64,000 bases of DNA from Laceyella tengchongensis (GCF_900182735.1 NZ_FXTU01000006.1:124001-188000); one strand, 5' to 3'; numbered from the stretch's first letter, positions 24,139-33,721 are shown. Translations and numbers: made by a program. The notes: a model not told the origin generated them from the sequence alone.

Positions 24139-25233
24139 ATGAAAATCTTTGAATACATGGGGAAATACGATTATGAGCAGTTGGTGCTGTGCCATGATGA
24201 ACAATCTGGTTTGAAAGCGATCATCTGCATCCATGATACCACTCTGGGGCCTGCGCTTGGCGGGACCCGGATGTGGACATATGACAGCGAAGATGCGGCG
24301 ATTGAAGATGCATTGCGCCTGGCCCGTGGCATGACTTACAAAAACGCAGCAGCTGGACTCAACCTCGGCGGCGGAAAGACTGTCGTCATCGGCGACCCCA
24401 AAAAAGATAAAAGCGAAGCGCTGTTTAGAGCATTGGGACGCTACATCCAAGGGTTGAACGGTCGTTATATCACTGCGGAAGATGTAGGAACCACGGTAGA
24501 AGACATGGATATCATTCGTGAGGAGACGAAATACGTCACCGGTGTTTCCCCAGCGTTTGGTTCCAGCGGAAATCCATCCCCTGTGACCGCCTATGGCGTA
24601 TACAAAGGAATGAAAGCGGCTTCTAAAGTGGCCTTTGGCGATGACTCTCTCAAAGGCAAGGTTGTAGCGGTGCAAGGGGTTGGCCATGTCGCGTACAACC
24701 TGTGTAAACACCTGCATGCGGAAGGTGCTAAGCTGATCGTGACCGACATCAACCAGGCAAATGTGGACCGTGCCGTGCAAGAATTCGGAGCGGAAGCGGT
24801 AAGCCCTGACAAAATCTACGACGTTGATTGCGACATCTTTTCCCCATGTGCACTTGGCGCCATCATTAACGATGAGACGATCGAACGCCTGACCTGTAAA
24901 GTAGTAGCCGGTGCCGCCAACAACCAGCTCAAAGAAGAGAAGCACGGAGAGATGTTGGAACAGAAAGGAATCATCTACGCACCTGATTATGTTATCAATG
25001 CGGGCGGCGTGATCAACGTTGCAGATGAACTGTACGGATACAATCGTGACCGGGCGATGAAAAGAGTAGAAACCATTTATGACAATATGCTCAAAGTATT
25101 CGAAATCGCAAAGCGCGACGGCATCCCAAGCTATAAGGCGGCTGACCGGATGGCAGAAGAGCGGATCGCAGCTATGCGCAAAACAAGAAGCACATTCCTC
25201 GTTAACGGCCAAAGCATCTTGAGTCACAGATAA
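24139..25233 (+). CDS. bcd: Leucine (branched-chain amino acid) dehydrogenase
   Basis: NAD-dependent oxidative deamination of Leu/Ile/Val to 2-keto acids that feed the dehydrogenase complex encoded downstream. 364 residues, Glu/Leu/Phe/Val dehydrogenase family: catalytic-lysine motif AAGLNLGGGKTVVIGD near residue 75, TAEDVGTTVEDMD, NAD-binding VVAVQGVGHVAYNLC and ALGAIINDETIERL. ATG with AGGGGG upstream. Part of the bkd operon. Confidence 0.96.
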   Translation: MKIFEYMGKYDYEQLVLCHDEQSGLKAIICIHDTTLGPALGGTRMWTYDSEDAAIEDALRLARGMTYKNAAAGLNLGGGKTVVIGDPKKDKSEALFRALGRYIQGLNGRYITAEDVGTTVEDMDIIREETKYVTGVSPAFGSSGNPSPVTAYGVYKGMKAASKVAFGDDSLKGKVVAVQGVGHVAYNLCKHLHAEGAKLIVTDINQANVDRAVQEFGAEAVSPDKIYDVDCDIFSPCALGAIINDETIERLTCKVVAGAANNQLKEEKHGEMLEQKGIIYAPDYVINAGGVINVADELYGYNRDRAMKRVETIYDNMLKVFEIAKRDGIPSYKAADRMAEERIAAMRKTRSTFLVNGQSILSHR

Positions 25234-25257
25234 AAGCGTGAAAGAAACGGAGTGTTT

Positions 25258-26367
25258 ATGGTGGAGCCGATTCGGGTTCTAGCGATTAACCCAGGGTCAA
25301 CTTCAACCAAAATCGGTGTGTTTGATGATGAAAAAGCGATTTTGGTTGAAACGTTGCGTCATGACCCAGATGAAATCGCGAAGTTTAATGATTTGTTTGA
25401 GCAATATCCATTTCGAAAACAAGTGATCTTGGACACCCTTGACCGGGAAGGGATGAACCTGACACGGTTGGATGCGGTGGTGGCGCGCGGCGGGTTGTTG
25501 CGCCCCATTCCAGGAGGCACTTATGAAGTAAACGGGCCGATGCTGGACGATTTGCGTTCCGGTGAATACGGCATGCACGCTTCCAATCTCGGAGCGGTGA
25601 TCGCGCATGAGATTGCGACCCAGTTAAACATCCCTTCGTTTATCGTCGACCCGGTGGTGGTCGATGAAATGGAACCGATCGCCAAGATCTCGGGCATGCC
25701 CGCCATCGAACGGCGCAGCATATTCCATGCGCTAAACCAAAAGGCGGTTGCTCGCCGTGTCGCCAAACAGAACGGAACCAGTTATGAGCAAGTGAATTAC
25801 ATCGTCGCTCATATGGGAGGCGGCATCACCGTCGGCGTGCATGCAAAAGGCCGCGTGATCGATGTGAATAACGGATTGCACGGGGATGGCCCCTTTTCAC
25901 CTGAACGGGCGGGAAGCATACCGGTTGGGGATTTGGTGTCCCTCTGCTTCTCGGGCAAATATTTCGCCAGCGAAATCATGCGCATGATCGTGGGCCGCGG
26001 TGGCCTGATGGGATATTTGGGCACGACGGATGCGCGCGAAGTGGAAGAGCGCATTGCGCAGGGCGATGAGAAAGCCAAAAGCGTCTATGAAGCGATGGCT
26101 TACCAAGTGGCGAAGGAAATCGGGTCGTGCGCCGCAGTGTTGAAAGGAAAAGTGGACGGCATCATTTTGACCGGCGGGCTGGCTTATGGGAAAAGTTTCA
26201 CCCAAATGATCCAAGAGCGGGTGGAATGGATCGCTCCTGTCCACCTTGTGCCGGGAGAAAATGAATTACAAGCGCTTGTGGAAGGAGCACTTCGCGTTGT
26301 ACGTGGCGAAGAGACGGCCAAAAACTATCCACCTGTCGCAGAAAAAGTGGGGGTAACGCATGGCTGA
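25258..26367 (+). CDS. buk: Butyrate kinase
   Basis: Transfers phosphate from (branched) acyl-phosphate to ADP, completing substrate-level phosphorylation with Ptb. 369 residues, acetate kinase-like ASKHA fold: phosphate-1 loop VLAINPGSTSTKIGVFDDE, VARGGLLRPIPGG, AHMGGGITVGVHAKGRVIDVNNGLHGDGPFSPERAG in separate blocks, and GIILTGGLAYGK near the C-terminus. ATG 25258 follows CGGAG by 5 nt. It overlaps lpdV by 8 bp. Confidence 0.95.
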   Translation: MVEPIRVLAINPGSTSTKIGVFDDEKAILVETLRHDPDEIAKFNDLFEQYPFRKQVILDTLDREGMNLTRLDAVVARGGLLRPIPGGTYEVNGPMLDDLRSGEYGMHASNLGAVIAHEIATQLNIPSFIVDPVVVDEMEPIAKISGMPAIERRSIFHALNQKAVARRVAKQNGTSYEQVNYIVAHMGGGITVGVHAKGRVIDVNNGLHGDGPFSPERAGSIPVGDLVSLCFSGKYFASEIMRMIVGRGGLMGYLGTTDAREVEERIAQGDEKAKSVYEAMAYQVAKEIGSCAAVLKGKVDGIILTGGLAYGKSFTQMIQERVEWIAPVHLVPGENELQALVEGALRVVRGEETAKNYPPVAEKVGVTHG

Positions 26368-27784
26368 AAACGTAGATTTGGTAGTGTTGGGAGCGGGACC
26401 AGGAGGCTACGTAGCTGCAGTTCGCGCCGCTCAATTGGGAATGAAGGTAGCCGTTGTCGAGAAGGAAAAAGTGGGTGGGGTATGCCTCCATAAAGGATGC
26501 ATTCCTTCCAAAACCCTGCTCAGAAGCGCGGAGATCTATCAGCATGCAAAACATGGAGAGGAATATGGGGTCCGCGTAGGGGATGTTACCTTAGACTTTG
26601 CCGGCGTACAGGCTAGAAAAGAAAAAGTGGTCGGCCAACTCCACAAAGGTGTGGAAGGATTGCTCAAGAAAAACAAAGTAGATGTGTACAAAGGAGTCGG
26701 CCGCATTTTGGGCCCGTCGATTTTCTCTCCGCAACCGGGAACAATTTCGGTGGAGTCTGAAGACGGTAGCGACCCGGTGATGTTGGTTCCGCAATATGTG
26801 CTGATTGCAACGGGTTCCCGGCCGCGTACATTGCCAGGGTTGGATATAGACGGCACGTATGTGATGAATTCGGATCACGCCTTACAGATGCAAGAATTGC
26901 CGCAATCGATCATCATCGTCGGCGGTGGCGTGATTGGAATTGAATGGGCATCTATGTTGAGTGACTTTGGCGTGGAAGTGACCGTGGTTGAATTCGCCAA
27001 TCGGATCTTGCCGTTTGAAGATGAAGATGTCAGCAAAGAGATGGCGCGCCTGATGAAAAAGCGCAAAGTGAGAGTGCTGACCAATACTAAGGTCTTGCCT
27101 GAAAGCGTATCCAAAGCGGACGGCGTGGTCACATTGCAGGCGGAATCGGGCTCTGAGGTTATTACTTTGACAGCGGAGAAAGTGCTCGTTTCCGTGGGCC
27201 GGCAAGCCAATATTGAAGACATCGGTTTGCACAACACGGCGATTGAAACCGAAAAAGGCGTCATCAAGGTCAATGAGTTTATGCAAACCAAGGAGAAGCA
27301 CATCTATGCCATCGGCGATGTGGTCGGCGGTTACCAATTGGCTCATGTGGCTTCCCATGAAGGAATTCTGGCTGTTGAGCATATGGCTGGATTGGACGTA
27401 CATCCGCTGAATCCGCAAGAGGTTCCGCGTTGCACCTACAGCCGTCCGGAAGTGGGCAGCATCGGACTCACCGAAGCGGAAGCGAAGGCACAAGGGTATG
27501 AAGTGAAAGTGGGCAAATTCCCATTCCGCGGTGCCGGCAAAGCGTTGGTTTATGGCGAACCGGATGGCTTCATCAAAATCGTGTCCGATGCGAAGACAGA
27601 CGACTTGCTAGGTGTGCACATCATCGGTCCACACGCTACAGACATGATTTCAGAAGCTGGCTTGGCCAAAGTACTTGACGCCACCGCTTGGGAAATCGCG
27701 CAAGTGATTCACCCACATCCGACCTTGTCCGAAGCTTATCTGGAAGCGGCATTGGCCGTTGACGGTAAAGCAATCCATGGGTAA
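26360..27784 (+). CDS. lpdV: Dihydrolipoyl dehydrogenase (E3) of the branched-chain complex
   Basis: FAD enzyme reoxidising dihydrolipoamide on BkdB with NAD. 474 residues. N-terminal FAD motif VLGAGPGGYVAAVRAAQLG; redox-active disulfide C42/C47 in GGVCLHKGCIPSK; NAD-binding IIIVGGGVIGIEWASML; second FAD motif HIYAIGDVVGGYQLAH; C-terminal catalytic His in VIHPHPTLSEAYLEAA. Starts within the buk end (8-bp overlap) with GGGGG upstream. Confidence 0.97.
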   Translation: MAENVDLVVLGAGPGGYVAAVRAAQLGMKVAVVEKEKVGGVCLHKGCIPSKTLLRSAEIYQHAKHGEEYGVRVGDVTLDFAGVQARKEKVVGQLHKGVEGLLKKNKVDVYKGVGRILGPSIFSPQPGTISVESEDGSDPVMLVPQYVLIATGSRPRTLPGLDIDGTYVMNSDHALQMQELPQSIIIVGGGVIGIEWASMLSDFGVEVTVVEFANRILPFEDEDVSKEMARLMKKRKVRVLTNTKVLPESVSKADGVVTLQAESGSEVITLTAEKVLVSVGRQANIEDIGLHNTAIETEKGVIKVNEFMQTKEKHIYAIGDVVGGYQLAHVASHEGILAVEHMAGLDVHPLNPQEVPRCTYSRPEVGSIGLTEAEAKAQGYEVKVGKFPFRGAGKALVYGEPDGFIKIVSDAKTDDLLGVHIIGPHATDMISEAGLAKVLDATAWEIAQVIHPHPTLSEAYLEAALAVDGKAIHG

Positions 27785-27801
27785 TCAAAGGAGGAACCGC
27801 A

Positions 27802-28791
27802 ATGAGCGAATTGAACCATAAAGAATTGGGGTTAAGCGATGAGCAAGTGCTGGAAATGTACCGCACGATGCTTTTGGCCCGCAAAATTGACGAACGCATG
27901 TGGAAGTTGAACCGTGCGGGTAAAATCCCGTTTGTGATCTCCTGCCAAGGACAAGAAGCGATTCAGGTCGGCGCGGCCTTCGCGTTGGATCGTGAGAAAG
28001 ACTGGCTTTGCCCGTACTACCGCGATTTAGGGATGGTGCTGGCTTTCGGGCAGTCGGCTAAAGATCAAATGCTGTCCGCTTTCGCCAAGGCGGAAGATCC
28101 AAACAGTGGCGGGCGCCAAATGCCGGGGCATTACGGTGACAAACGTTTCCGCATCTTGACCGGCTCCAGCCCTGTTACAACCCAAGTATTGCACGCGGTG
28201 GGCATTGCGTACGCTGGAAAATTGGAAAAGAAAGACCATGTTGTGTTGACCACGTGCGGTGAAGGATCTAGCAACCAAGGCGATTGGCATGAAGCCTGCA
28301 ACTTTGCAGGCGTGCACAATTTGCCGGTCATCTTCATGGTGGAGAACAACAAATACGCCATTTCAGTGCCACTGGATAAGCAAGTGGCGGGCGGCGAAAT
28401 CTGGAAACGCGCCGAAGGTTACGGATTCCCAGGGGTACGAGTGGACGGAAACAACCCGCTGGAAGTCTACAAGGCGATGAAAGAGGCCGTCGAACGTGCG
28501 CGGCGCGGGGATGGGCCAACCTTGATCGAAGCGGTGGCTTATCGTTTGGTGCCCCATTCCAGTGACGACGATGACCGCACCTACCGTAGCCGGGAAGAAG
28601 TGGAAGAAGCGAAAAAGAAAGATTCCTTGCTCCAATTCAAAGATTACTTGCTGCAACATGGTGTGTTGACGGAAGAGAAAGAGCAGGCGCTCTTGGCCGA
28701 AATCAATCGCGAAGTGGATGAGGCGACCGATTACGCGGAGCAGGCGCCGTATCCGGATCCGCAAGAAACGTATAAGCATGTTTATGCTTAA
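27802..28791 (+). CDS. bkdAA: Branched-chain 2-oxoacid dehydrogenase E1 alpha subunit
   Basis: TPP-dependent decarboxylation of branched 2-keto acids. 329 residues; TPP-binding stretch TTCGEGSSNQGDWHEACNFA near residues 150-168 and ENNKYAISVP; regulatory/phospholoop region YRLVPHSSDDDDRTYRSREE. ATG follows AAAGGAGG. With bkdAB it forms the alpha2beta2 E1 enzyme. Confidence 0.97.
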   Translation: MSELNHKELGLSDEQVLEMYRTMLLARKIDERMWKLNRAGKIPFVISCQGQEAIQVGAAFALDREKDWLCPYYRDLGMVLAFGQSAKDQMLSAFAKAEDPNSGGRQMPGHYGDKRFRILTGSSPVTTQVLHAVGIAYAGKLEKKDHVVLTTCGEGSSNQGDWHEACNFAGVHNLPVIFMVENNKYAISVPLDKQVAGGEIWKRAEGYGFPGVRVDGNNPLEVYKAMKEAVERARRGDGPTLIEAVAYRLVPHSSDDDDRTYRSREEVEEAKKKDSLLQFKDYLLQHGVLTEEKEQALLAEINREVDEATDYAEQAPYPDPQETYKHVYA

Positions 28792-28808
28792 GGCAGGAGG
28801 AGAGAGAT

Positions 28809-29792
28809 ATGCCCGTTATTTCATATATTGATGCCGTAACGCAGGCTCTGATGGAAGAGATGAAGCGCGATCCGCGCGTGTTTGTGCTGGGGGAAGACGT
28901 TGGGGTACGCGGCGGGGTGTTCCGCGCGACCGCTGGCTTGATTGAAGAATTTGGCGCTGATCGGGTCTTGGATACGCCATTGACGGAATCGGCCATCGCC
29001 GGCGTGTCGATTGGTGCCGCCGCTTACGGCTTGCGCCCAGTTGCCGAAATGCAATTCGCTGATTTTATTATGCCTGCCGTGAACCAAATCATTAGTGAAG
29101 CGGCAAAAATCCGTTACCGTTCCAACGGGGACTGGCAATGTCCGCTCGTGATTCGGGCTCCATACGGTGGCGGTGTCCACGGGGCGCTTTATCATTCGCA
29201 AAGTGTGGAGAAGATTTTCACGGGTGTGCCGGGATTGAAGATCGTCATGCCTTCCACCCCTTACGATGTGAAAGGCTTGTTGAAAGCGGCCATCCGGGAT
29301 GAAGATCCGGTGCTCTTCTTTGAACATAAGCGTTGCTACCGGCTGATCAAAGGGGAAGTGCCTGTTGAGGATTATACGGTTCCGATCGGTAAAGCCGACG
29401 TGAAACGGGAAGGGGCGGATGTCACGGTTATCTCTTACGGCCTGACTTTGCACTTCGCCCTGCAAGCAGCAGAGCAATTGGCCCAAGAAGGGATCAGTGT
29501 GCATGTGCTTGATTTGCGCACCCTGGTGCCGTTGGATAAGGAAGCCATCCTGGAAGCGGTGGCGAAAACCGGTAAAGTCTTGATCGTTCATGAAGACAAC
29601 AAAACAGGGGGCTTTGGGGGAGAAGTTGCTTCCATTATCGCGGAAGAAGCCTTCTTTGAGTTGGACGCGCCGATTAAGCGTCTGTGCGGCCCTGATGTGC
29701 CTGCTATGCCATACAGCCCACCGCTTGAAAAAGAATTTATGCTGAATCCAGATAAAATCGTAGCGGCGATTCGTGAACTGGCAGAATTCTAG
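28809..29792 (+). CDS. bkdAB: Branched-chain 2-oxoacid dehydrogenase E1 beta subunit
   Basis: Partner of BkdAA in the E1 component. 327 residues of transketolase pyrimidine-domain type: ALMEEMKRDPRVFVLGEDVG, DTPLTESAIAGVSIGAAAYG, RAPYGGGVHGALYHSQSVE, and the C-terminal VHEDNKTGGFGGEVASIIAE. ATG after GGAGGAGAG, 17 bp after bkdAA. Confidence 0.97.
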   Translation: MPVISYIDAVTQALMEEMKRDPRVFVLGEDVGVRGGVFRATAGLIEEFGADRVLDTPLTESAIAGVSIGAAAYGLRPVAEMQFADFIMPAVNQIISEAAKIRYRSNGDWQCPLVIRAPYGGGVHGALYHSQSVEKIFTGVPGLKIVMPSTPYDVKGLLKAAIRDEDPVLFFEHKRCYRLIKGEVPVEDYTVPIGKADVKREGADVTVISYGLTLHFALQAAEQLAQEGISVHVLDLRTLVPLDKEAILEAVAKTGKVLIVHEDNKTGGFGGEVASIIAEEAFFELDAPIKRLCGPDVPAMPYSPPLEKEFMLNPDKIVAAIRELAEF

Positions 29793-29815
29793 GCTGGCTA
29801 CAGAGGAGGACAATT

Positions 29816-31141
29816 ATGGCAACTGATATCAAAATGCCGCAACTCGGCGAGAGTGTCGTGGAAGGCACCATTGCGAAGTGGCTGAAACAACCGGGGGACC
29901 GGGTAGAAAAATATGAACCGATCTGCGAAGTGTCCACTGACAAAGTGAATGCAGAAGTGCCATCGACGTTTGATGGCGTGATGGTGGAGATTATCGCCCA
30001 AGAAGGCGAAACGGTTGAAGTCGGCCAATTGATTTGTCGTATCGAAACGGAAGGCGAAGGCGCTGCGGAAAGTAAGCCCGCCGCCGCTTCCGCTGGCTCC
30101 GTTGCTCCGGCCGCTAAGGAGACGTCAAAAGCGAAAGCAGACACCGCCGGCGACAACTCCAACAAGCATCGTTATTCTCCGGCCGTTTTGCGCTTGTCCC
30201 AAGAGCATGGCATTGATTTGACTCAACTTCAGGGAACGGGCAAAGGAGGCCGCATTACCAGAAAAGATGTGCTTAAGGCCATTGAGCAAGGCGGTACGCA
30301 ACCAGCTGTTGCAACTGCTGCCCAAGTACCAGCGCCAGAGGCCCCTGTCGCACCGGCGACACCAGCGGCCGCTCCGGCGCGCGAAGCTGTGACCGCTTCC
30401 ACCACCCCAGCGGCTCCGGCAAAAACAGGCGTTGTATTGGAAAATGGCGACCGTGAAATTCCGGTGACGGGCGTGCGGAAAACGATCGCACAACGCATGG
30501 TGCAGAGCAAACATGAGGCTCCACATGCTTGGACGATGATGGAAGTGGACGTTACTGGTTTGGTTGCGTTGCGCAATCGGTTGAAACACGAGTTCAAACA
30601 GCGTGAAGGTGTCAACCTCACCTTTATGCCATTTTTCATCAAAGCGGTGGTTGACTCCCTGAAAGAGTTTCCACAGCTGAACTCCGTTTGGGATGGAGAC
30701 CGGATCATTCTGAAGAAAGATATCAACATTTCCATCGCCGTGGCCACGGACGACGCATTGTATGTTCCGGTAATTCATAACGCGGATGAGAAAAGCATTT
30801 TGGGGTTGACCAAAGCGGTGAACCAATTGGCAGAGAAGACCCGCGCCGGCAAACTGGAGTTGAAAGACATGCAGGGCGGCACGTTTACGGTCAACAACAC
30901 CGGCTCGTTTGGCTCTGTCCTGTCGGCACCGATTATCAATGCCCCACAAGCGGCTATTCTCTCATTCGAATCGATCGTGAAACGGCCAGTGGTGTTTGGG
31001 GACAACATGTTCGCGGTGCGGGATATGATGAACATCTGTATGTCGCTTGACCACCGCATTTTGGATGGCCTGATGGCCGGACGCTTCCTGAAGCGCGTGA
31101 AAGAGCGTTTGGAAGCGTATGGGCCGGACAGCCAAATCTGA
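29816..31141 (+). CDS. bkdB: Branched-chain 2-oxoacid dehydrogenase E2 (dihydrolipoyl acyltransferase)
   Basis: Core acyltransferase of the complex. 441 residues: one lipoyl domain with lipoyl-Lys K43 in STDKVNAEVPS; an Ala/Pro-rich linker; a peripheral-subunit binding domain (YSPAVLRLSQEHGIDL, GKGGRITRKDVL, about 120-157); a second Ala/Pro linker (160-205); and the catalytic domain with H413 and D417 in DHRILDG. ATG after GAGGAGG. Lipoyl supply is provided by lipB, the next gene. Confidence 0.97.
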   Translation: MATDIKMPQLGESVVEGTIAKWLKQPGDRVEKYEPICEVSTDKVNAEVPSTFDGVMVEIIAQEGETVEVGQLICRIETEGEGAAESKPAAASAGSVAPAAKETSKAKADTAGDNSNKHRYSPAVLRLSQEHGIDLTQLQGTGKGGRITRKDVLKAIEQGGTQPAVATAAQVPAPEAPVAPATPAAAPAREAVTASTTPAAPAKTGVVLENGDREIPVTGVRKTIAQRMVQSKHEAPHAWTMMEVDVTGLVALRNRLKHEFKQREGVNLTFMPFFIKAVVDSLKEFPQLNSVWDGDRIILKKDINISIAVATDDALYVPVIHNADEKSILGLTKAVNQLAEKTRAGKLELKDMQGGTFTVNNTGSFGSVLSAPIINAPQAAILSFESIVKRPVVFGDNMFAVRDMMNICMSLDHRILDGLMAGRFLKRVKERLEAYGPDSQI

Positions 31142-31170
31142 CATTCCCACGTTTTCTTGTGATACAATAG

Positions 31171-31245
31171 CTGGAAGGAGCGGACGGTTGCGTCTGTCTC
31201 CTTCCAGCAAATGATGAACGGCATCCTGTCAGGGGATGCCTTTTC
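31171..31245 (+). terminator. Two-hairpin bkd terminator / lipB leader
   Basis: A 10-bp perfect stem CTGGAAGGAG / CTCCTTCCAG (31171-31207) is followed by GGCATCC / GGATGCC (31220-31240) and TTTTC. TACAAT at 31163-31168 just upstream could be a lipB -10, in which case these hairpins are in its 5' leader. Confidence 0.6.
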
Positions 31246-31266
31246 GACATGGAGAAGGTGACACAG

Positions 31267-31926
31267 ATGGACTTTGAGGTGCAACGGTTAGGCATGTTTC
31301 CATACATGGAGGCCTGGGACAAACAGAAAGAACTCGTGCAAGCGATTGATCAGGGTCGACTAGACAACCAATTGCTATTGTTGGAACACCCCCACACCAT
31401 CACGCTGGGGCGCGGTTCCCATCAGGAAAACATCATTTTTTCGCCTGATTATTACCAGCAACAAGGTGTTCAGTTGGTTGAAATTGACCGTGGCGGCGAC
31501 GTTACTTACCACGGACCGGGCCAGTTGGTGGGTTATCCACTGTTCCACTTGGGGGAACGTGGAAACAACGCCCATGGGTATTTGCGGGATCTAGAGGAAG
31601 TATTGATTCGTACCCTGAAGCGGTTCGGGATTGAAGCTGGACGGAAAGAAGCTTATACCGGTGCGTGGGTGGGGGATGTGAAAATCGCGGCGATCGGCGT
31701 CAAATTTAACCGAGGCCGCAACCGTCGCGGCTATATTACTAGCCATGGGTTCGCGTTAAACGTAAATACCGATTTGCGTTATTTCCAGATGATTGTCCCG
31801 TGCGGAATTAAGGAGTATGGGGTCACTTCTATGCAGGAACAGTTGGGAAAACCCGTTGACATGAATGAAGTGATGGAGCAAGTCATCGCCTGCACGCACG
31901 AGGTGTTTGGCGATAAAATGGAATAA
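31267..31926 (+). CDS. lipB: Lipoyl(octanoyl) transferase LipB
   Basis: Transfers octanoyl from acyl carrier protein to lipoyl domains, such as BkdB K43. 219 residues; family motifs LLLEHPHTITLGRGS, RGGDVTYHGPGQLVGYP, the lysine in GDVKIAAIGVKFNRGR, and the catalytic cysteine in IVPCGIKEYGVTSM. ATG 31267 is 9 nt after GGAGAAGG, whereas the upstream ATG 31249 has no ribosome site. B. subtilis uses LipM instead of LipB, so this locus differs from that model. Position next to the lipoate-using bkd operon is functionally apt. Confidence 0.93.
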   Translation: MDFEVQRLGMFPYMEAWDKQKELVQAIDQGRLDNQLLLLEHPHTITLGRGSHQENIIFSPDYYQQQGVQLVEIDRGGDVTYHGPGQLVGYPLFHLGERGNNAHGYLRDLEEVLIRTLKRFGIEAGRKEAYTGAWVGDVKIAAIGVKFNRGRNRRGYITSHGFALNVNTDLRYFQMIVPCGIKEYGVTSMQEQLGKPVDMNEVMEQVIACTHEVFGDKME

Positions 31927-31946
31927 TCGGAAGATGGTTGCACAGC

Positions 31947-31977
31947 AAGGAGCCTCCGGCGCGCCGGAAGGCTCCTT
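31947..31977. terminator. Terminator hairpin between lipB and the convergent gene
   Basis: AAGGAGCC / GGCTCCTT arms enclose a second TCCGGC/GCCGGA stem. The flanking T tracts are weak on both sides. Confidence 0.6.
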
Positions 31978-31984
31978 GTCGTTG

Positions 31985-33406
31985 TTAAAGGACGCGTTTA
32001 TGCTGAGGTTCTGGGAACTGGTAACGGCGCAATTGCGCCTGGACTTTGCTCCAGTAGCTCTGGAGTTGAGCCGGGAACGAGGAGTGAGTCAACTTGACGG
32101 AAGGCCCGGACAGTTTGGCGCAAGGGCAGGGCACATCGCCGTGGTATTTGTACACATACAGTTCGCTCCGCAAAGAAATCTGCTCCGCGGTCACGGTGAC
32201 GCAAGTGGCCACAATCGCGACGGTTTGCGAGGTGAGCGGAAGAAGGTGCAATATGGCATCGGCAGGAGGGACAAAATCTTTCTCCAACCACGTTAGCTTG
32301 TTCAGCTCAATCCACTCCGCTTCTTTGCGTGCCAGCTGCACTTTAAGTATCTCGATTTTCTCCTGAACAGAGCGTCGTTTCCGGGACAGGGACAAAATCT
32401 CGTGGGCGAAGGTGTGGAAAAAGGCTTGATCGCGCTCGTGACATGCGTTTTTACGCATACAGGTAAGACCTAGTTTGGACCATACTGACAGAGAGGCCTG
32501 CGGGTTCCACTTTCCTTTGGACGCTTTGTATTTGGCTTGTTGCTTTCGCCATTCATGTTCGGTGGAGGCGCCTAATTTTTGCAATTGGGCCAATTTTCCT
32601 TTGAGAGCGCGGATATCTTGGTTCAGGTCGGAAACGAGGGAACGCCAGCCGGTGGCATACGTGTGCCGAACACGTGAGTGGGTAAGCGGCTTATAAGGAG
32701 TGTGCCGCATCATCGCTTGCGTGATGGCATCCGGTTGGATGCGCGGCAAGGGCAATGTGATGGAGGGATCGCCGCTAAGTAATGTCAGTTGGTGCGGCAG
32801 GGAGTGGATATTCATCTGGCGTTGGTTTTCTTGCGTGTGCAGGTATCCACAACAAGCGATCCATCGCCCTTGCAATTGACGTATCGCGGTTTCGGCATGG
32901 GTGAAGCGGGAAAGAATGAGCTCGCAGGATTGGTTGGCGTGGTTTCCGGAAAGGGTGAGGTGGTGAGTGTTGCGAGTGTTATGAATTCGGGTTACTTGTC
33001 CAATCAAGGTGATGAGCTTGCCGGAAGCGGCAGGAAGATTGGGGTTGTCTATCTTATGGATGAAATGATTGAGGGGGATGCTAGTCCCGTCTGCGCACGT
33101 GATTTGATAAGCCGTCGTTTCTTTGAACACGTGGAGCTTCGTCCTAGTGAACACGGCTTGAAGCCAAGCCATCCATCGGATTTGTTCCTCCCTTTGCCAA
33201 GTATAGTTTCCATCGGGCCTCCACTCGTTTTGCGATGCGGGCACAGTCAAGAAAAAGGAATGCTTACCGTTTGGTATGAAAAGCCGACGGTTAGCCTCTT
33301 TGACTGGATGCTTGCGATGAGCCCTTGCGGGGATCCGGGGACTGGGCGGCACGATGCGGCCTCTCTTTTGTTTCGGACTCCTCCGGCGGTAAAAGAAAGA
33401 ATCCAA
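31985..33406 (-). CDS. Conserved-looking protein of unknown function, possible OB-fold
   Basis: 473 residues, not recognised. The N-terminal ~60 residues are basic and Pro-rich (RRRSPKQKRGRIVPPSPRIP). Residues ~125-215 alternate short strands in an OB-like pattern (LITLIGQVTRIHNTRNTHHL ... GRWIACCGYLHTQENQRQMN), followed by a long helical stretch (~265-390) with coiled-coil character (EILSLSRKRRSVQEKIEIL) and a C-terminal strand-rich part with CPCAK. TTG start at 33406 follows GAAGGGGGA; no ATG suits. Function cannot be assigned; nucleic-acid binding is a guess from basic charge and OB pattern. Confidence 0.65.
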   Translation of the reverse strand: MDSFFYRRRSPKQKRGRIVPPSPRIPARAHRKHPVKEANRRLFIPNGKHSFFLTVPASQNEWRPDGNYTWQREEQIRWMAWLQAVFTRTKLHVFKETTAYQITCADGTSIPLNHFIHKIDNPNLPAASGKLITLIGQVTRIHNTRNTHHLTLSGNHANQSCELILSRFTHAETAIRQLQGRWIACCGYLHTQENQRQMNIHSLPHQLTLLSGDPSITLPLPRIQPDAITQAMMRHTPYKPLTHSRVRHTYATGWRSLVSDLNQDIRALKGKLAQLQKLGASTEHEWRKQQAKYKASKGKWNPQASLSVWSKLGLTCMRKNACHERDQAFFHTFAHEILSLSRKRRSVQEKIEILKVQLARKEAEWIELNKLTWLEKDFVPPADAILHLLPLTSQTVAIVATCVTVTAEQISLRSELYVYKYHGDVPCPCAKLSGPSVKLTHSSFPAQLQSYWSKVQAQLRRYQFPEPQHKRVL

Positions 33407-33494
33407 GCAGGATATCCCCCTTCCGCGAAATAGTCTGAATAAACCGTTCCCAAATATTATTATAAATGAAAATCAGAAAACCGTAGCCCCTTTT

Positions 33495-33529
33495 TGAAGA
33501 AAAAAGCTCCCAACACGTAGATGGGAGCT
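33495..33529 (-). terminator. Intrinsic terminator of the 58-aa membrane protein gene
   Basis: On the minus strand AGCTCCCA / TGGGAGCT with 9-nt loop followed by TTTTTTC. Confidence 0.85.
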
Positions 33530-33544
33530 TGGCATATGTAGGGT

Positions 33545-33721
33545 TTACTGAATGCCTACAAACAAGTCATACAGGGACAGCAGGGTGACACCAACCAAAG
33601 CGAGTGTGAAGACGCCCCCGATAATAACGCCCGGTTTGTTGCCGATCTTTTTATTGTCTATGACACCGCGGATCGACAGGATCGAAATGATGACAAGAAG
33701 AGGTACCATGAAGTATTCCAT
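33545..33721 (-). CDS. Small two-helix membrane protein (58 aa)
   Basis: Translates to MEYFMVPLLVIISILSIRGV...NKPGVIIGGVFTLALVGVTL...FVGIQ: two hydrophobic segments (about 4-19 and 32-50) joined by a short polar loop DNKKIGNK. ATG at 33721 with GGCAGGTG upstream and a strong terminator 15 bp after the stop, so it looks genuine. Family not recognised. Confidence 0.75.
   Translation of the reverse strand: MEYFMVPLLVIISILSIRGVIDNKKIGNKPGVIIGGVFTLALVGVTLLSLYDLFVGIQ

Noticed and set aside
32789..33433. 214-aa plus-strand frame opposite the 473-aa minus-strand gene
   Set aside because: The minus-strand frame is longer and has a ribosome site; the plus frame looks low-complexity, with no good start. 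Some doubt remains since neither is recognised.
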